13,732 nt of DNA from Paracoccaceae bacterium (GTDB lineage Bacteria > Pseudomonadota > Alphaproteobacteria > Rhodobacterales > Rhodobacteraceae). The notes under the pieces are model-generated. The model was not told the origin of the DNA. It was given only the letters and a program-made list of their open reading frames with translations, and did no database searches. Each line of letters starts with the position of its first letter. The stretch's first letter is position 1. This document shows, one piece after another, positions 1-5,873 of the stretch. Location: contig JAKITE010000075.1 in NCBI GenBank assembly GCA_021648225.1, forward strand, positions 1-13,732. Reading direction: 5' to 3'. The translations under genes were made by a program, and so were the position numbers.

Positions 1-45
1 CTCTATTCTTTTCCACTGATCATCCCGCAAAGCATACCGACGCAT
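1..45 (-). CDS. IS5-family transposase, N-terminal fragment (cut by window edge)
   Basis: The minus strand reads MRRYALRDDQWKRIE from an ATG at 45-43 to the window edge. This matches, from memory, the N-terminus of IS5-family (IS427-type) transposases, in which an R-Y-x-L-x-D-x-QW motif opens the helix-turn-helix region before the DDE catalytic domain. A perfect AAGGAG ribosome-binding site (complement of 53-58) sits seven bases upstream, which supports the start. Only 15 codons are visible, so whether the gene is intact and whether it uses a two-ORF frameshift cannot be judged. Confidence 0.7.
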   Translation of the reverse strand, partial: MRRYALRDDQWKRIE

Positions 46-48
46 GAG

Positions 49-67
49 CCAACTCCTTCAAAGTTGG
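49..67 (-). promoter_or_regulatory. Hairpin covering the transposase ribosome-binding site
   Basis: CCAACT (49-54) and AGTTGG (62-67) form a six-base-pair stem with a seven-base loop. On the transposase mRNA the AAGGAG site lies partly in the loop and partly in the 3' arm, so folding would hide it. Several insertion sequences are known to limit transposase translation with leader hairpins; that this one does so is an inference. Confidence 0.4.
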
Positions 68-202
68 TTCTCTATGAATCACTTAATTACTGATTTGGGA
101 ATCCCCTAAATGATGACACCCCCTAGGACTAAACACCTAATGCCCACCTTAAGAATTCTGTTTTTTCTGCAAATCGACAAAGCGCTCATCGATTTTGTTT
201 GC

Positions 203-222
203 AAACCCTTGAAGCAGGGTTT
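203..222. terminator. Hairpin downstream of pyrC, possible weak terminator
   Basis: AAACCCT (203-209) and AGGGTTT (216-222) pair perfectly around a six-base loop. It lies 133 bases beyond the pyrC stop, in the pyrC/IS gap. No run of T follows the stem on the minus strand, so it is a poor intrinsic terminator for pyrC. A second inverted repeat, AAATCGA (171-177) with TCGATTT (189-195), lies next to it. The rest of the gap from 127 to 354 holds no convincing intact gene. Confidence 0.25.
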
Positions 223-257
223 CTATTTGCTTTAGGGAATTTCATACACCATGAGAC

Positions 258-392
258 TTATAACCGCTTGATAACATTATGCGCACCTTTCAAAACAATC
301 AGAAGGAATGTTGCACATAGCGCTATAATTAGCAAAACCCAAAGCAAAAAGGAATCAACCCACGCTCCAATGCAGCGGAAATCCGGGATCAA
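258..392 (-). pseudogene. Possible small transmembrane-protein ORF or remnant overlapping the end of pyrC
   Basis: A 44-codon frame on the minus strand starts at a TTG inside the last codons of pyrC and ends at TAA 258-260. It contains a convincing membrane helix (FLLWVLLIIALCATFLLIVL) followed by the basic tail KGAHNVIKRL. About 40 bases downstream, in another frame, an open stretch without a start codon (around 146-240) would encode an amphipathic helix ending in ERFVDLQKKQNS and a stop. Together they resemble a PspB-like layout of one membrane helix plus a coiled coil, broken by stops or frameshifts. No ribosome-binding site is evident. T-rich DNA readily produces hydrophobic frames by chance, so this is tentative. 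Confidence 0.2.
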
Positions 393-1395
393 ATACCGTG
401 ACGGGGCCAGCGCCGGTTTCGATTTTTTCGGGGAAACTGACAGGGGTGTCGTGGCGGGTCAGGGTGATTTTATCGGTATTAACCGGCAAATTATAATAGG
501 CTGGGCCGTGCAGGGAGGTAAAGCCTTCCAGCTTGTCCAGCGCGCCTGTATCCTCGAACACATGCGCGAGGCAGGCCATGGTGTTGGTGGCCGAAAACAC
601 CCCCGCGCAGCCACAGGCGCTTTCTTTGTTCGGGTCGCTATGCGGGGCGCTGTCTGTGCCAAGAAAAAACCGTTTATCGCCTGATGTTGCGGCCTTTACC
701 AAAGCCATGCGATGGGATTCGCGTTTGGCGATCGGCAGGCAGTAATAATGCGGTTTTATACCGCCAACCAGCAGGTGGTTGCGGTTGATAATCAGGTGAT
801 GGGTGGTGATGGTGCCTGCCAGGTTTTTCTCAGTTTCACCAATATAATCAACGCCATCGCTGGTGGTGACATGTTCCATGATCACCCGCAATTCCGGCAG
901 GTTTTGCCGTAGCGGGGCCAGAACGCGTTCTATAAACACCGCCTCGCGATCAAATATATCGACATTTGGGTCCGTGACCTCGCCATGCACACAAAGCGGC
1001 AGGCCGATTTTGGCCATGTGTTCCAGCACCGGCATGACATTTTTAATATCTTTTACGCCGGAATCCGAATTGGTGGTGGCCCCGGCCGGGTAGAGCTTTA
1101 CGGCGGTGATCAGACCTGACGCATGGGCGGCGGCCATATCATCGGGGTCGGTGGTTTCGGTCAGGTAAAGCGTCATCAACGGCTGGAAATCACTGTTTTT
1201 GGGCAAGGCTTTGATAATCCGGCTGCGATATGCCGTGGCATCTGCCATGGTAACCACCGGCGGCACGAGGTTGGGCATAATGATAGCGCGGCCAAAATCA
1301 CGAGCGGATTCGGGCAGGATGCCCTGCAACATCACCCCGTCACGCAGGTGCAGGTGCCAGTCGTCGGGTCGGGTGATGGTCAGGGATTTTGGCAT
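355..1395 (-). CDS. pyrC: Dihydroorotase (class II, PyrC type)
   Basis: This cytosolic zinc enzyme interconverts N-carbamoyl-L-aspartate and dihydroorotate, the third step of de novo pyrimidine synthesis. The 346-residue length fits the E. coli-type enzyme. Visible metal ligands are H14 and H16 in DWHLHLRDG, K100 in AVKLYPAG (the carbamylated lysine), H137 in CVHGE, H175 in IMEHVTT and D248 in GTDSAPH; each is offset by two from the E. coli positions as I recall them. The ATG at 1395 has a GGAG site six bases upstream (complement of 1402-1405). The gene stands alone on its strand, divergent from the FMN riboswitch unit, and its 3' end faces the insertion sequence about 230 bases away. No other pyr gene is in view. 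Confidence 0.97.
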   Translation of the reverse strand: MPKSLTITRPDDWHLHLRDGVMLQGILPESARDFGRAIIMPNLVPPVVTMADATAYRSRIIKALPKNSDFQPLMTLYLTETTDPDDMAAAHASGLITAVKLYPAGATTNSDSGVKDIKNVMPVLEHMAKIGLPLCVHGEVTDPNVDIFDREAVFIERVLAPLRQNLPELRVIMEHVTTSDGVDYIGETEKNLAGTITTHHLIINRNHLLVGGIKPHYYCLPIAKRESHRMALVKAATSGDKRFFLGTDSAPHSDPNKESACGCAGVFSATNTMACLAHVFEDTGALDKLEGFTSLHGPAYYNLPVNTDKITLTRHDTPVSFPEKIETGAGPVTVFDPGFPLHWSVG

Positions 1396-1468
1396 TTTTG
1401 GCTCCGTGTTTTATGGGGTTTTATAGCACAAAAGAACGGAATGAAAGCTTGGGTGTCGGGAAATTTTC

Positions 1469-1496
1469 TTGCTATTCCAAAAAATGAATATATTAT
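1469..1496 (+). promoter_or_regulatory. Sigma70-type promoter for the FMN riboswitch and ribH unit
   Basis: TTGCTA (1469-1474) and TATTAT (1491-1496) are separated by 16 bases and match the -35 and -10 consensus at four and five of six positions. Predicted transcription would begin near 1503, about 20 bases before the closing stem of the FMN aptamer. This is pattern matching only. Confidence 0.5.
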
Positions 1497-1521
1497 CCGG
1501 CTGTCGGAGTAATCCGGCGTA

Positions 1522-1644
1522 ATTCTCAGGGCGGGGTGGAATTCCCCACCGGCGGTTATAGCCCGCGAGCGCATCCATTTGGATGGTCAAGCAGATCCTG
1601 GTGAAATTCCAGAGCCGACGGTTAAAGTCCGGATGAAAGAGAAT
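1522..1644 (+). promoter_or_regulatory. FMN riboswitch (RFN element)
   Basis: The aptamer is nearly canonical. P1 is formed by ATTCTC (1522-1527) and GAGAAT (1639-1644). Between them lie the conserved blocks AGGGCGGGGTGGAATTCCCC, ACCGGCGGT, AGCCCGCGAGCG, CAGATCCTGGTGAAATTCCA, GAGCCGACGGTTAAAGTCC and GGATGAAAGA. Such elements bind flavin mononucleotide and lower expression of riboflavin genes when FMN is plentiful. It lies 69 bases upstream of the lumazine synthase ATG. In the expression platform a short GCGG/CCGC hairpin (about 1653-1664) is followed nine bases later by TTTTTT, and no obvious sequence masks the AAGGAG site, so whether control is by termination or translation is unclear. Confidence 0.97.
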
Positions 1645-1713
1645 GTGGATGAGCGGGGGACCGCACAGCCATTTTTTGCCTTGGGTTCGTGTCTGTTGCA
1701 AAAGGAGAAAACC

Positions 1714-2169
1714 ATGACACAAACCCCTAAAATCGCCTTTATCAAGGCGCGCTGGCATGCGGATATTGTTGATCAGGCCGCCAACGGATTTACCGAAAAG
1801 CTAAAAGCCGACGGGCGAGATTATCGCGTTGATATGTTTGACGTGCCCGGCGCGTTCGAGGCGCCATTTCTGGCCAAACGCCTTGCAAAACAAGGTTACG
1901 ATGCGGTGGTGATTGCCGCGTTAGTGGTGGATGGCGGCATTTACCGGCATGATTTTGTTGCCGCTGCGGTGGTCAACGGCATTATGCAGGCGCAACTGGA
2001 AACAGATGTGCCGATGTTTAGCGTTTCGTTAACGCCGCATCATTTTCATGGTAACGCCGAACATATAAAATTCTATACCGAGCATTTTGTCAAAAAAGGT
2101 GCCGAGGCCGCAGAGGCGGTGCAGATGGTGCTGGATCAGGGTGCAAACCTGAGCATTGCTGCCCGGTAA
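1714..2169 (+). CDS. ribH: 6,7-dimethyl-8-ribityllumazine synthase, RibH2 type
   Basis: The enzyme joins 5-amino-6-ribitylaminouracil with 3,4-dihydroxybutanone 4-phosphate to give the riboflavin precursor lumazine. The 151 residues closely resemble Brucella/rhizobial RibH2: an ARWHADIVD motif with W14 where other lumazine synthases have another aromatic residue, then FDVPGAFE, VVDGGIYRHDFV with the catalytic-type H79, and SLTPHHFH. RibH2 proteins are known to form decamers rather than 60-mer capsids; that is family knowledge. ATG 1714 follows AAGGAG (1702-1707) by six bases, and upstream in-frame starts would lie within the riboswitch. It is monocistronic, has no other rib gene beside it, and a hairpin terminator follows. 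It could be a dedicated second copy alongside a ribH1 elsewhere. Confidence 0.95.
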   Translation: MTQTPKIAFIKARWHADIVDQAANGFTEKLKADGRDYRVDMFDVPGAFEAPFLAKRLAKQGYDAVVIAALVVDGGIYRHDFVAAAVVNGIMQAQLETDVPMFSVSLTPHHFHGNAEHIKFYTEHFVKKGAEAAEAVQMVLDQGANLSIAAR

Positions 2170-2175
2170 ATACAA

Positions 2176-2201
2176 GCGGGGCGGCAATGCCCCGCCATTT
2201 T
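2176..2201 (+). terminator. Intrinsic terminator after ribH
   Basis: GCGGGGC (2176-2182) and GCCCCGC (2189-2195) form a perfect seven-base-pair stem with a six-base loop, followed by CATTTT. It starts six bases after the ribH stop and just before the end of the convergent glutathione transferase gene. The T run is short but the stem is very GC-rich. Confidence 0.7.
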
Positions 2202-2202
2202 G

Positions 2203-2907
2203 TCAAACCCGCGGTTTTTGTCCGAACAGAATTTTCTGGGCGGCTTTGTCATCTTGCAGGTTGCCACGGCTTTCTTTGGCAATGGCGCGGCCTTTTTGCA
2301 CAGCGGGGCGGGCATGGACCCGATCAAGATAGGCCATAAGGTGGGGCATTTTGGAAATATCCTGTTCCTGATTTTCCCACAGGCTGGCCCATGGCCAGAT
2401 GGCCATATCGGCAATGGAAAAGAAGTCTCCGGCGACAAATTCGCGATCGGCCAGACGGTTGTTCAGCACAGCTAGCAACCGACCGGTTTCGTTGCGATAC
2501 CGGTCTTTGGCATAGGGTAAATCATTTGGAGGCTCCATCGAGGGGGCATATTTCAGGAAATGATGCGCCTGTCCGGCCATCGGGCCAAGGCCGCCCATTT
2601 GCCACATCAACCATTGTTCTACCTCGGCCTGTTCACGGGCATTGCTGCCGCCGAATTTACCGGTTTTGCGGGCCAGATATTGCAAGATTGCGCCGCTTTC
2701 AAACATCGAGATCGGTTTGCCATCCGGCCCGTCTGAATCAACCAGTGCCGGCATTTTATTATTGGGCGAGATTTTCAGGAAATCGGGTTTGAACTGCTCT
2801 CCGGCACCGATGTTAACCATGTGCAAATTGTAATCCAGACCCATTTCAGCCAGTGCAATGGTGATTTTCCAGCCATTCGGAGTGGGCCAGTAATATAAGT
2901 CGATCAT
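2203..2907 (-). CDS. Glutathione transferase, Nu class (YfcG/YghU-like)
   Basis: This is a cytosolic 234-residue two-domain glutathione S-transferase. The N-terminal thioredoxin-like domain opens MIDLYYWPTPNGWKITIALA, with T9 and N11 in the TPNG motif as in E. coli YfcG, where these residues replace the usual Tyr/Ser/Cys near glutathione. It continues with SPNNKMPALVD (cis-Pro loop) and FESGAILQYLA (glutathione binding). The helical domain has QWLMWQMGGLGPMAGQAHHF and FSIADMAIWPW. Nu-class members show glutathione-dependent disulfide reductase and peroxidase activity, so a redox role is likely, but the substrate is unknown. The minus-strand ATG at 2907 is preceded by AAAGGA. It converges with ribH and diverges from the metZ leader. 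Confidence 0.93.
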   Translation of the reverse strand: MIDLYYWPTPNGWKITIALAEMGLDYNLHMVNIGAGEQFKPDFLKISPNNKMPALVDSDGPDGKPISMFESGAILQYLARKTGKFGGSNAREQAEVEQWLMWQMGGLGPMAGQAHHFLKYAPSMEPPNDLPYAKDRYRNETGRLLAVLNNRLADREFVAGDFFSIADMAIWPWASLWENQEQDISKMPHLMAYLDRVHARPAVQKGRAIAKESRGNLQDDKAAQKILFGQKPRV

Positions 2908-2970
2908 ATCAGCATTCCTTTGTTCGCGTTGTTACAAAAGGTATGGTTTTTTGGGCGAAACACAAGGGTG

Positions 2971-2999
2971 TTGACCCAAGGAAATAAAACGCATAATCA
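2971..2999 (+). promoter_or_regulatory. Sigma70-type promoter for the SAM-II/metZ transcript
   Basis: TTGACC (2971-2976) and TAATCA (2994-2999) are spaced exactly 17 bases. Initiation seven bases after the -10 box falls at about 3006, the first base of the riboswitch P1 stem, so promoter and aptamer predictions support one another. The start site is predicted, not measured. Confidence 0.6.
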
Positions 3000-3005
3000 C
3001 TGGAT

Positions 3006-3060
3006 TGTGGTGCTTTGTCGAACTGGATTGCAGGCCACGTAAAATAAACTGCTAAAGAGG
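3006..3060 (+). promoter_or_regulatory. SAM-II riboswitch aptamer (metA-motif RNA)
   Basis: The leader fits the SAM-II layout. P1 is TGTGGT (3006-3011) with GCCACG (3034-3039), counting two wobble pairs. A loop containing CTTTG is followed by the TTGCAG motif (3028-3033), then an A-rich linker and GCTAAAGAGG (3051-3060). GCAG (3030-3033) can pair with CTGC (3049-3052) as the pseudoknot. The class binds S-adenosylmethionine and represses methionine genes in alphaproteobacteria, and metZ is a classic target. One conserved loop base appears changed: GCTTT where I recall GATTT. A SAM-V-like variant cannot be excluded, since the two classes share a core. Confidence 0.8.
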
Positions 3061-3075
3061 TCATGGTCCCGATAG

Positions 3076-3104
3076 GCCCTGATCTGCCCGATCGGGGCTT
3101 TTTT
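3076..3104 (+). terminator. Riboswitch-associated intrinsic terminator upstream of metZ
   Basis: GCCCTGATC (3076-3084) and GATCGGGGC (3090-3098) form nine pairs (one G-T) with a five-base loop, followed immediately by six T (3099-3104). It sits between the SAM-II aptamer and the metZ start, so it can only act as an attenuator. CCCGAT at 3068-3073 can pair with ATCGGG at 3091-3096, inside the terminator's 3' arm, giving a possible antiterminator. Confidence 0.8.
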
Positions 3105-3117
3105 ATTGGAGGTCGGC

Positions 3118-4305
3118 TTGTCCGGAAAAAATATGACCAAATACAAACCCAAAACCAATCTTGTGCATGGTGGCACGCGGCGTTCGCAATATGGTGAACT
3201 GTCCGAGGCGATATTTCTGACGCAGGGGTTTGTCTATGAAACTGCCGAAGCTGCCGAACAAAGATTCATCGAATCCGGGCCGGACGAGTTTATTTACGCG
3301 CGTTATGGCAACCCCACGGTGGCCATGTTCGAAGACCGGATTGCGCTGCTGGAAGGTGCCGAGGCGGCATTTGCCACGGCTTCGGGCATGGCGGCGGTGA
3401 ATGCGGCGCTGTTTTGCCAGTTGAAATCCGGTGATCATATTGTCGCAGCCAAGGCGCTGTTCGGGTCTTGTTTGTATATTATCGAAACCCTTTTGCCACA
3501 ATTCGGGGTTGAGGTAACGTTTGTTGACGGCGTGAACCTTGAGGAATGGCAAGCGGCGATACGGCCCGACACAAAACTGGCTTTTCTTGAGGCTATGTCA
3601 AACCCGACGCTGGAATTGATCGACATTAAATCCGTAGCCGAGATCGTGCATTCGGTTGGCGCGCAGCTGGTGGTTGATAATGTGTTTGTAACACCGGTTT
3701 TTCAACGCTCACTGGAGCTGGGCGCGGACGTAGTGGTTTATTCGGCCACCAAACATATTGACGGGCAGGGCAGGTGCCTTGGCGGGGTGGTTTTGGGCAA
3801 AGCGGAATTCATCCACGGGCCATTTGCAACCTATATGAAACATACCGGCGGGGCGCTTAGCCCGTTTAACGCCTGGGTGATGCTCAAAGCATTGGAAACG
3901 CTGGATTTACGTTGTAATGCACAGGCGGATTCGGCGTTGTTAGTTGCCACAGAACTGGAAGGCCATAACGGGATTACCAAGGTGATTTACCCGGGGCTGA
4001 AAAGCCATGCACAATATGAGCTGGCCGCAAGGCAAATGCAAAAAGCCGGCACGGTTATTTCGCTGGATCTGGCCGGGGACAAAACCGCCGCGTTTGATTT
4101 TCTCAACAAGCTGGAAATTATCCTGATCTCCAATAATCTGGCCGATGCCAAAAGCATCATCACCCATCCCGCCACCACCACCCATCAGCGCTTAACAGCT
4201 GAACAGCGCGAATCGCTGGGCATTTCGGATGGGCTGGTGCGGCTGTCGATTGGCCTAGAAGATGTGGATGATTTGCTTACAGACATAAAAAATGCTCTTC
4301 GTTAA
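3118..4305 (+). CDS. metZ: O-succinylhomoserine sulfhydrylase
   Basis: This PLP enzyme makes homocysteine directly from O-succinylhomoserine and sulfide in methionine synthesis. The ~395-residue protein is a full-length Cys/Met-metabolism PLP enzyme: VHGGTRRSQYGE near the N-terminus, YARYGNPT, ATASGMAAVN, a VVDNVF segment with the PLP-nitrogen aspartate (D187), the Schiff-base lysine K212 in YSATKHIDGQGR, and SNNLADAKSIITHPATTTH near the C-terminus. Numbering is from a TTG start at 3118, which has a strong GGAGG (3108-3112) five bases upstream. An in-frame ATG at 3133 aligns better with homolog N-termini but has only a weak site. The SAM-II leader and terminator predict repression by SAM. O-acetylhomoserine as substrate cannot be excluded. 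Confidence 0.93.
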   Translation: MSGKNMTKYKPKTNLVHGGTRRSQYGELSEAIFLTQGFVYETAEAAEQRFIESGPDEFIYARYGNPTVAMFEDRIALLEGAEAAFATASGMAAVNAALFCQLKSGDHIVAAKALFGSCLYIIETLLPQFGVEVTFVDGVNLEEWQAAIRPDTKLAFLEAMSNPTLELIDIKSVAEIVHSVGAQLVVDNVFVTPVFQRSLELGADVVVYSATKHIDGQGRCLGGVVLGKAEFIHGPFATYMKHTGGALSPFNAWVMLKALETLDLRCNAQADSALLVATELEGHNGITKVIYPGLKSHAQYELAARQMQKAGTVISLDLAGDKTAAFDFLNKLEIILISNNLADAKSIITHPATTTHQRLTAEQRESLGISDGLVRLSIGLEDVDDLLTDIKNALR

Positions 4306-4472
4306 CGTGTATTTGTTGTTTTGATTACATATTTAGCGGTTGTTCATACTTTCGTAACCTTTGACGAACAGGCTGGTCGTTGGAACATTTGTGATGTGTG
4401 AACGGTTTTTGTTTTTCCAAAAAATGCCTATATATAAAAACAATGGTAAGATTTACCGGAAACGAGGATGTT

Positions 4473-5093
4473 ATGAATGTGATCGACAAGCTGGTAAGTG
4501 CCGCAAAAACAGACCGCCCAAGCCGTTCCGAGGCCGAGGATGCGGTGCGGGTATTGCTGCGCTGGGCAGGCGAAGACCCCACCCGCGAAGGCTTGTTGGA
4601 TACTCCAAAACGGGTCACCAAGGCCTATGGCGACTGGTTTCGCGGTTATGATGAAGACCCCGCCGAAATGTTGCAGCGCACGTTTTCCGAAGTGGAAGGT
4701 TACGATGAAATGATCGTGCTTTCGGGCATCCGGTTTGAAAGCTATTGCGAGCATCATATGGCGCCGATTATCGGCGTGGCCCATGTTGGTTATATTCCTA
4801 CGGATCGTGTGGTTGGTATTTCCAAGCTGGCGCGGGTGGTGGATACTTTTGCCAAACGGCTTCAGGTGCAGGAAAAAATGAACGCGCAAATCGCCAATAC
4901 ATTATACGAGGTGCTGCGGCCGCGCGGCGTGGCGGTAATGCTGGAAGGCGAACACCACTGTATGTCAACGCGGGGCGTGCATAAACCGGGGGTAAATATG
5001 GTGACGCGCAAAATGCTGGGTGTGTTTCGCGATGATCCTTTGCTTCGCAAGGAATTTATGGATAACGTGGTTAGGTCATCAAGCCCATCGTGA
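4473..5093 (+). CDS. folE: GTP cyclohydrolase I, FolE type
   Basis: The enzyme converts GTP to 7,8-dihydroneopterin triphosphate, the entry to folate and, in bacteria, to queuosine and pterin cofactors. The 206 residues show the canonical zinc site: C92 and H95 in ESYCEHHMAP, and C163 in EGEHHCMSTRGV. They also show GREGLLDTP-like residues 36-45 (PTREGLLDTP), VGISKLARVVD and QVQEKMNAQIA. ATG 4473 is chosen over an in-frame ATG at 4443 because GAGGA (4464-4468) precedes it and homologs begin near here. The 167-base gap after metZ contains a TATATA-rich stretch (4429-4436) but no convincing -35 box. It is followed after 56 bases by the deiodinase-like gene. Confidence 0.96.
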   Translation: MNVIDKLVSAAKTDRPSRSEAEDAVRVLLRWAGEDPTREGLLDTPKRVTKAYGDWFRGYDEDPAEMLQRTFSEVEGYDEMIVLSGIRFESYCEHHMAPIIGVAHVGYIPTDRVVGISKLARVVDTFAKRLQVQEKMNAQIANTLYEVLRPRGVAVMLEGEHHCMSTRGVHKPGVNMVTRKMLGVFRDDPLLRKEFMDNVVRSSSPS

Positions 5094-5114
5094 CCGGAAA
5101 AAAGCCTTTTCGGG
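5094..5114 (+). terminator. Imperfect hairpin just after folE
   Basis: CCGGAAAA (5094-5101) and TTTTCGGG (5107-5114) pair with one mismatch around a five-base loop directly after the folE stop. Only TTTGATT follows, and the next gene starts 36 bases on. It may be a weak attenuator or mRNA-processing hairpin rather than a true terminator. Confidence 0.3.
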
Positions 5115-5149
5115 TTTGATTGGCCAAATTGAACCCGAAAGGAAACGCC

Positions 5150-5866
5150 GTGTCAGATTATAATTATGACAAGTTTTCATCCAGTGAATATGCGCTAAGC
5201 GATTTTTCAGCGCCAGCACCGGGTGACAAAGCGCCGGATTTTGTGCTGCAAAATGTTGATGGAACCCGCCAAAACCTGCTTGATTTTGAGGGCGAATTTC
5301 TGATCCTTGAAATTGGCAGCATTACCTGTCCGTTATTTCAAAGCCGCCGGAAATCCATGGCGTCTCTGGCTGAAAAACTTCCCGAAAACCAGTTTTCAAT
5401 CCTGTATGTGCGCGAAGCCCATCCCGGCGATACGCGCCCGCAGCATAAATCCGACGCGGATAAACACAAAAATGCCTTGGCCTTAAAAGAACAGGACGGC
5501 GAGGGGCGAACCATTTTGGTGGATGAATTCGGCGGCGCGGCCCACGCGGCCTATGGCCATTTTCCAAATGCGGTGTTCATTATCAACCGTAACGGCTGTG
5601 TGCTGTTCCGCTCAGATTGGAATAATCCGTCTGCAACGGGGCGGGCTTTGGCAAAATTAAGCCATGGTAAATCTGCAACTGGAATGGGGATGTTTTTGCC
5701 GCCCAAGCCTCCGATTGCGATCAAAACCTTGCGCGATGCCGGACCGGGTGCTGTCAAAGATTTTCTCAAAAGCCTGCCGGTGTTGATCTGGAAAAACCTG
5801 CTTTTGCGGAATTTTCGGGTGCTGACCGGCAAAAACCCAAAAATCCTGCCCGGAGCGCAATGTTAA
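5150..5866 (+). CDS. Iodothyronine-deiodinase-like thioredoxin-fold protein (Cys form)
   Basis: The 238-residue protein has a peroxiredoxin/thioredoxin-like fold with hallmarks of the deiodinase family. EIGSITCPLF places C60 where animal deiodinases have selenocysteine (GSCTUPxF). ILYVREAHPGD (H91) matches the YIEEAHxSDG motif, and DKHKNAL (H106) aligns with a deiodinase histidine in an NHQN context. The strand pair ending NAVFIINRNGCVLFRSDW closes the fold. About 70 C-terminal residues (170-238) are basic and hydrophobic and unlike animal enzymes. The key codon is TGT, so Cys, not Sec. Start is GTG 5150 with AAAGGA six bases upstream. No signal peptide, so cytosolic. Bacterial members' substrates are unknown to me; reductive dehalogenation or peroxidase chemistry is possible. 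The next gene follows after seven bases. Confidence 0.75.
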   Translation: MSDYNYDKFSSSEYALSDFSAPAPGDKAPDFVLQNVDGTRQNLLDFEGEFLILEIGSITCPLFQSRRKSMASLAEKLPENQFSILYVREAHPGDTRPQHKSDADKHKNALALKEQDGEGRTILVDEFGGAAHAAYGHFPNAVFIINRNGCVLFRSDWNNPSATGRALAKLSHGKSATGMGMFLPPKPPIAIKTLRDAGPGAVKDFLKSLPVLIWKNLLLRNFRVLTGKNPKILPGAQC

Positions 5867-5873
5867 GGTGCCA

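Larger units (their letters stand above)
1..122 (-). mobile_element. IS5-family-like insertion sequence, one end only
   Basis: The segment holds the first 15 codons of a transposase read on the minus strand, its leader, and a probable terminal inverted repeat at the right end. Read on the minus strand, the outer end begins GGGGTGTCATCATTTAGGGG just inside a CTAG at 123-126, which could be the target site. The rest of the element and its other end lie outside the window, so neither the inverted repeat nor a target duplication can be confirmed. The assignment rests on the transposase N-terminus; the exact boundary is inferred. Confidence 0.6.

Noticed and set aside
199..684. A 161-codon plus-strand open frame overlapping the 3' part of pyrC
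   Set aside because: Most of it is antisense to pyrC, whose protein is unambiguous, and the translation resembles no family. It begins at a TTG within a hairpin and is explained as a shadow frame.
1653..1675. A clear terminator in the FMN riboswitch expression platform
   Set aside because: The GCGG/CCGC stem has only four pairs and is separated from TTTTTT by nine bases, so I could not call it an intrinsic terminator.
3063..3200. A short ORF starting at ATG 3063 just after GAGG of the SAM-II aptamer
   Set aside because: The spacing from GAGG to ATG is only two bases, the frame passes through the terminator stem and runs out of frame into metZ, and the peptide is not recognisable. It is more likely a by-product of the aptamer's conserved 3' end.
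5328..5330. Possible selenocysteine (UGA) in the deiodinase-like active site
   Set aside because: The codon at residue 60 reads TGT (Cys), the frame is open throughout, and no SECIS-like element is needed.
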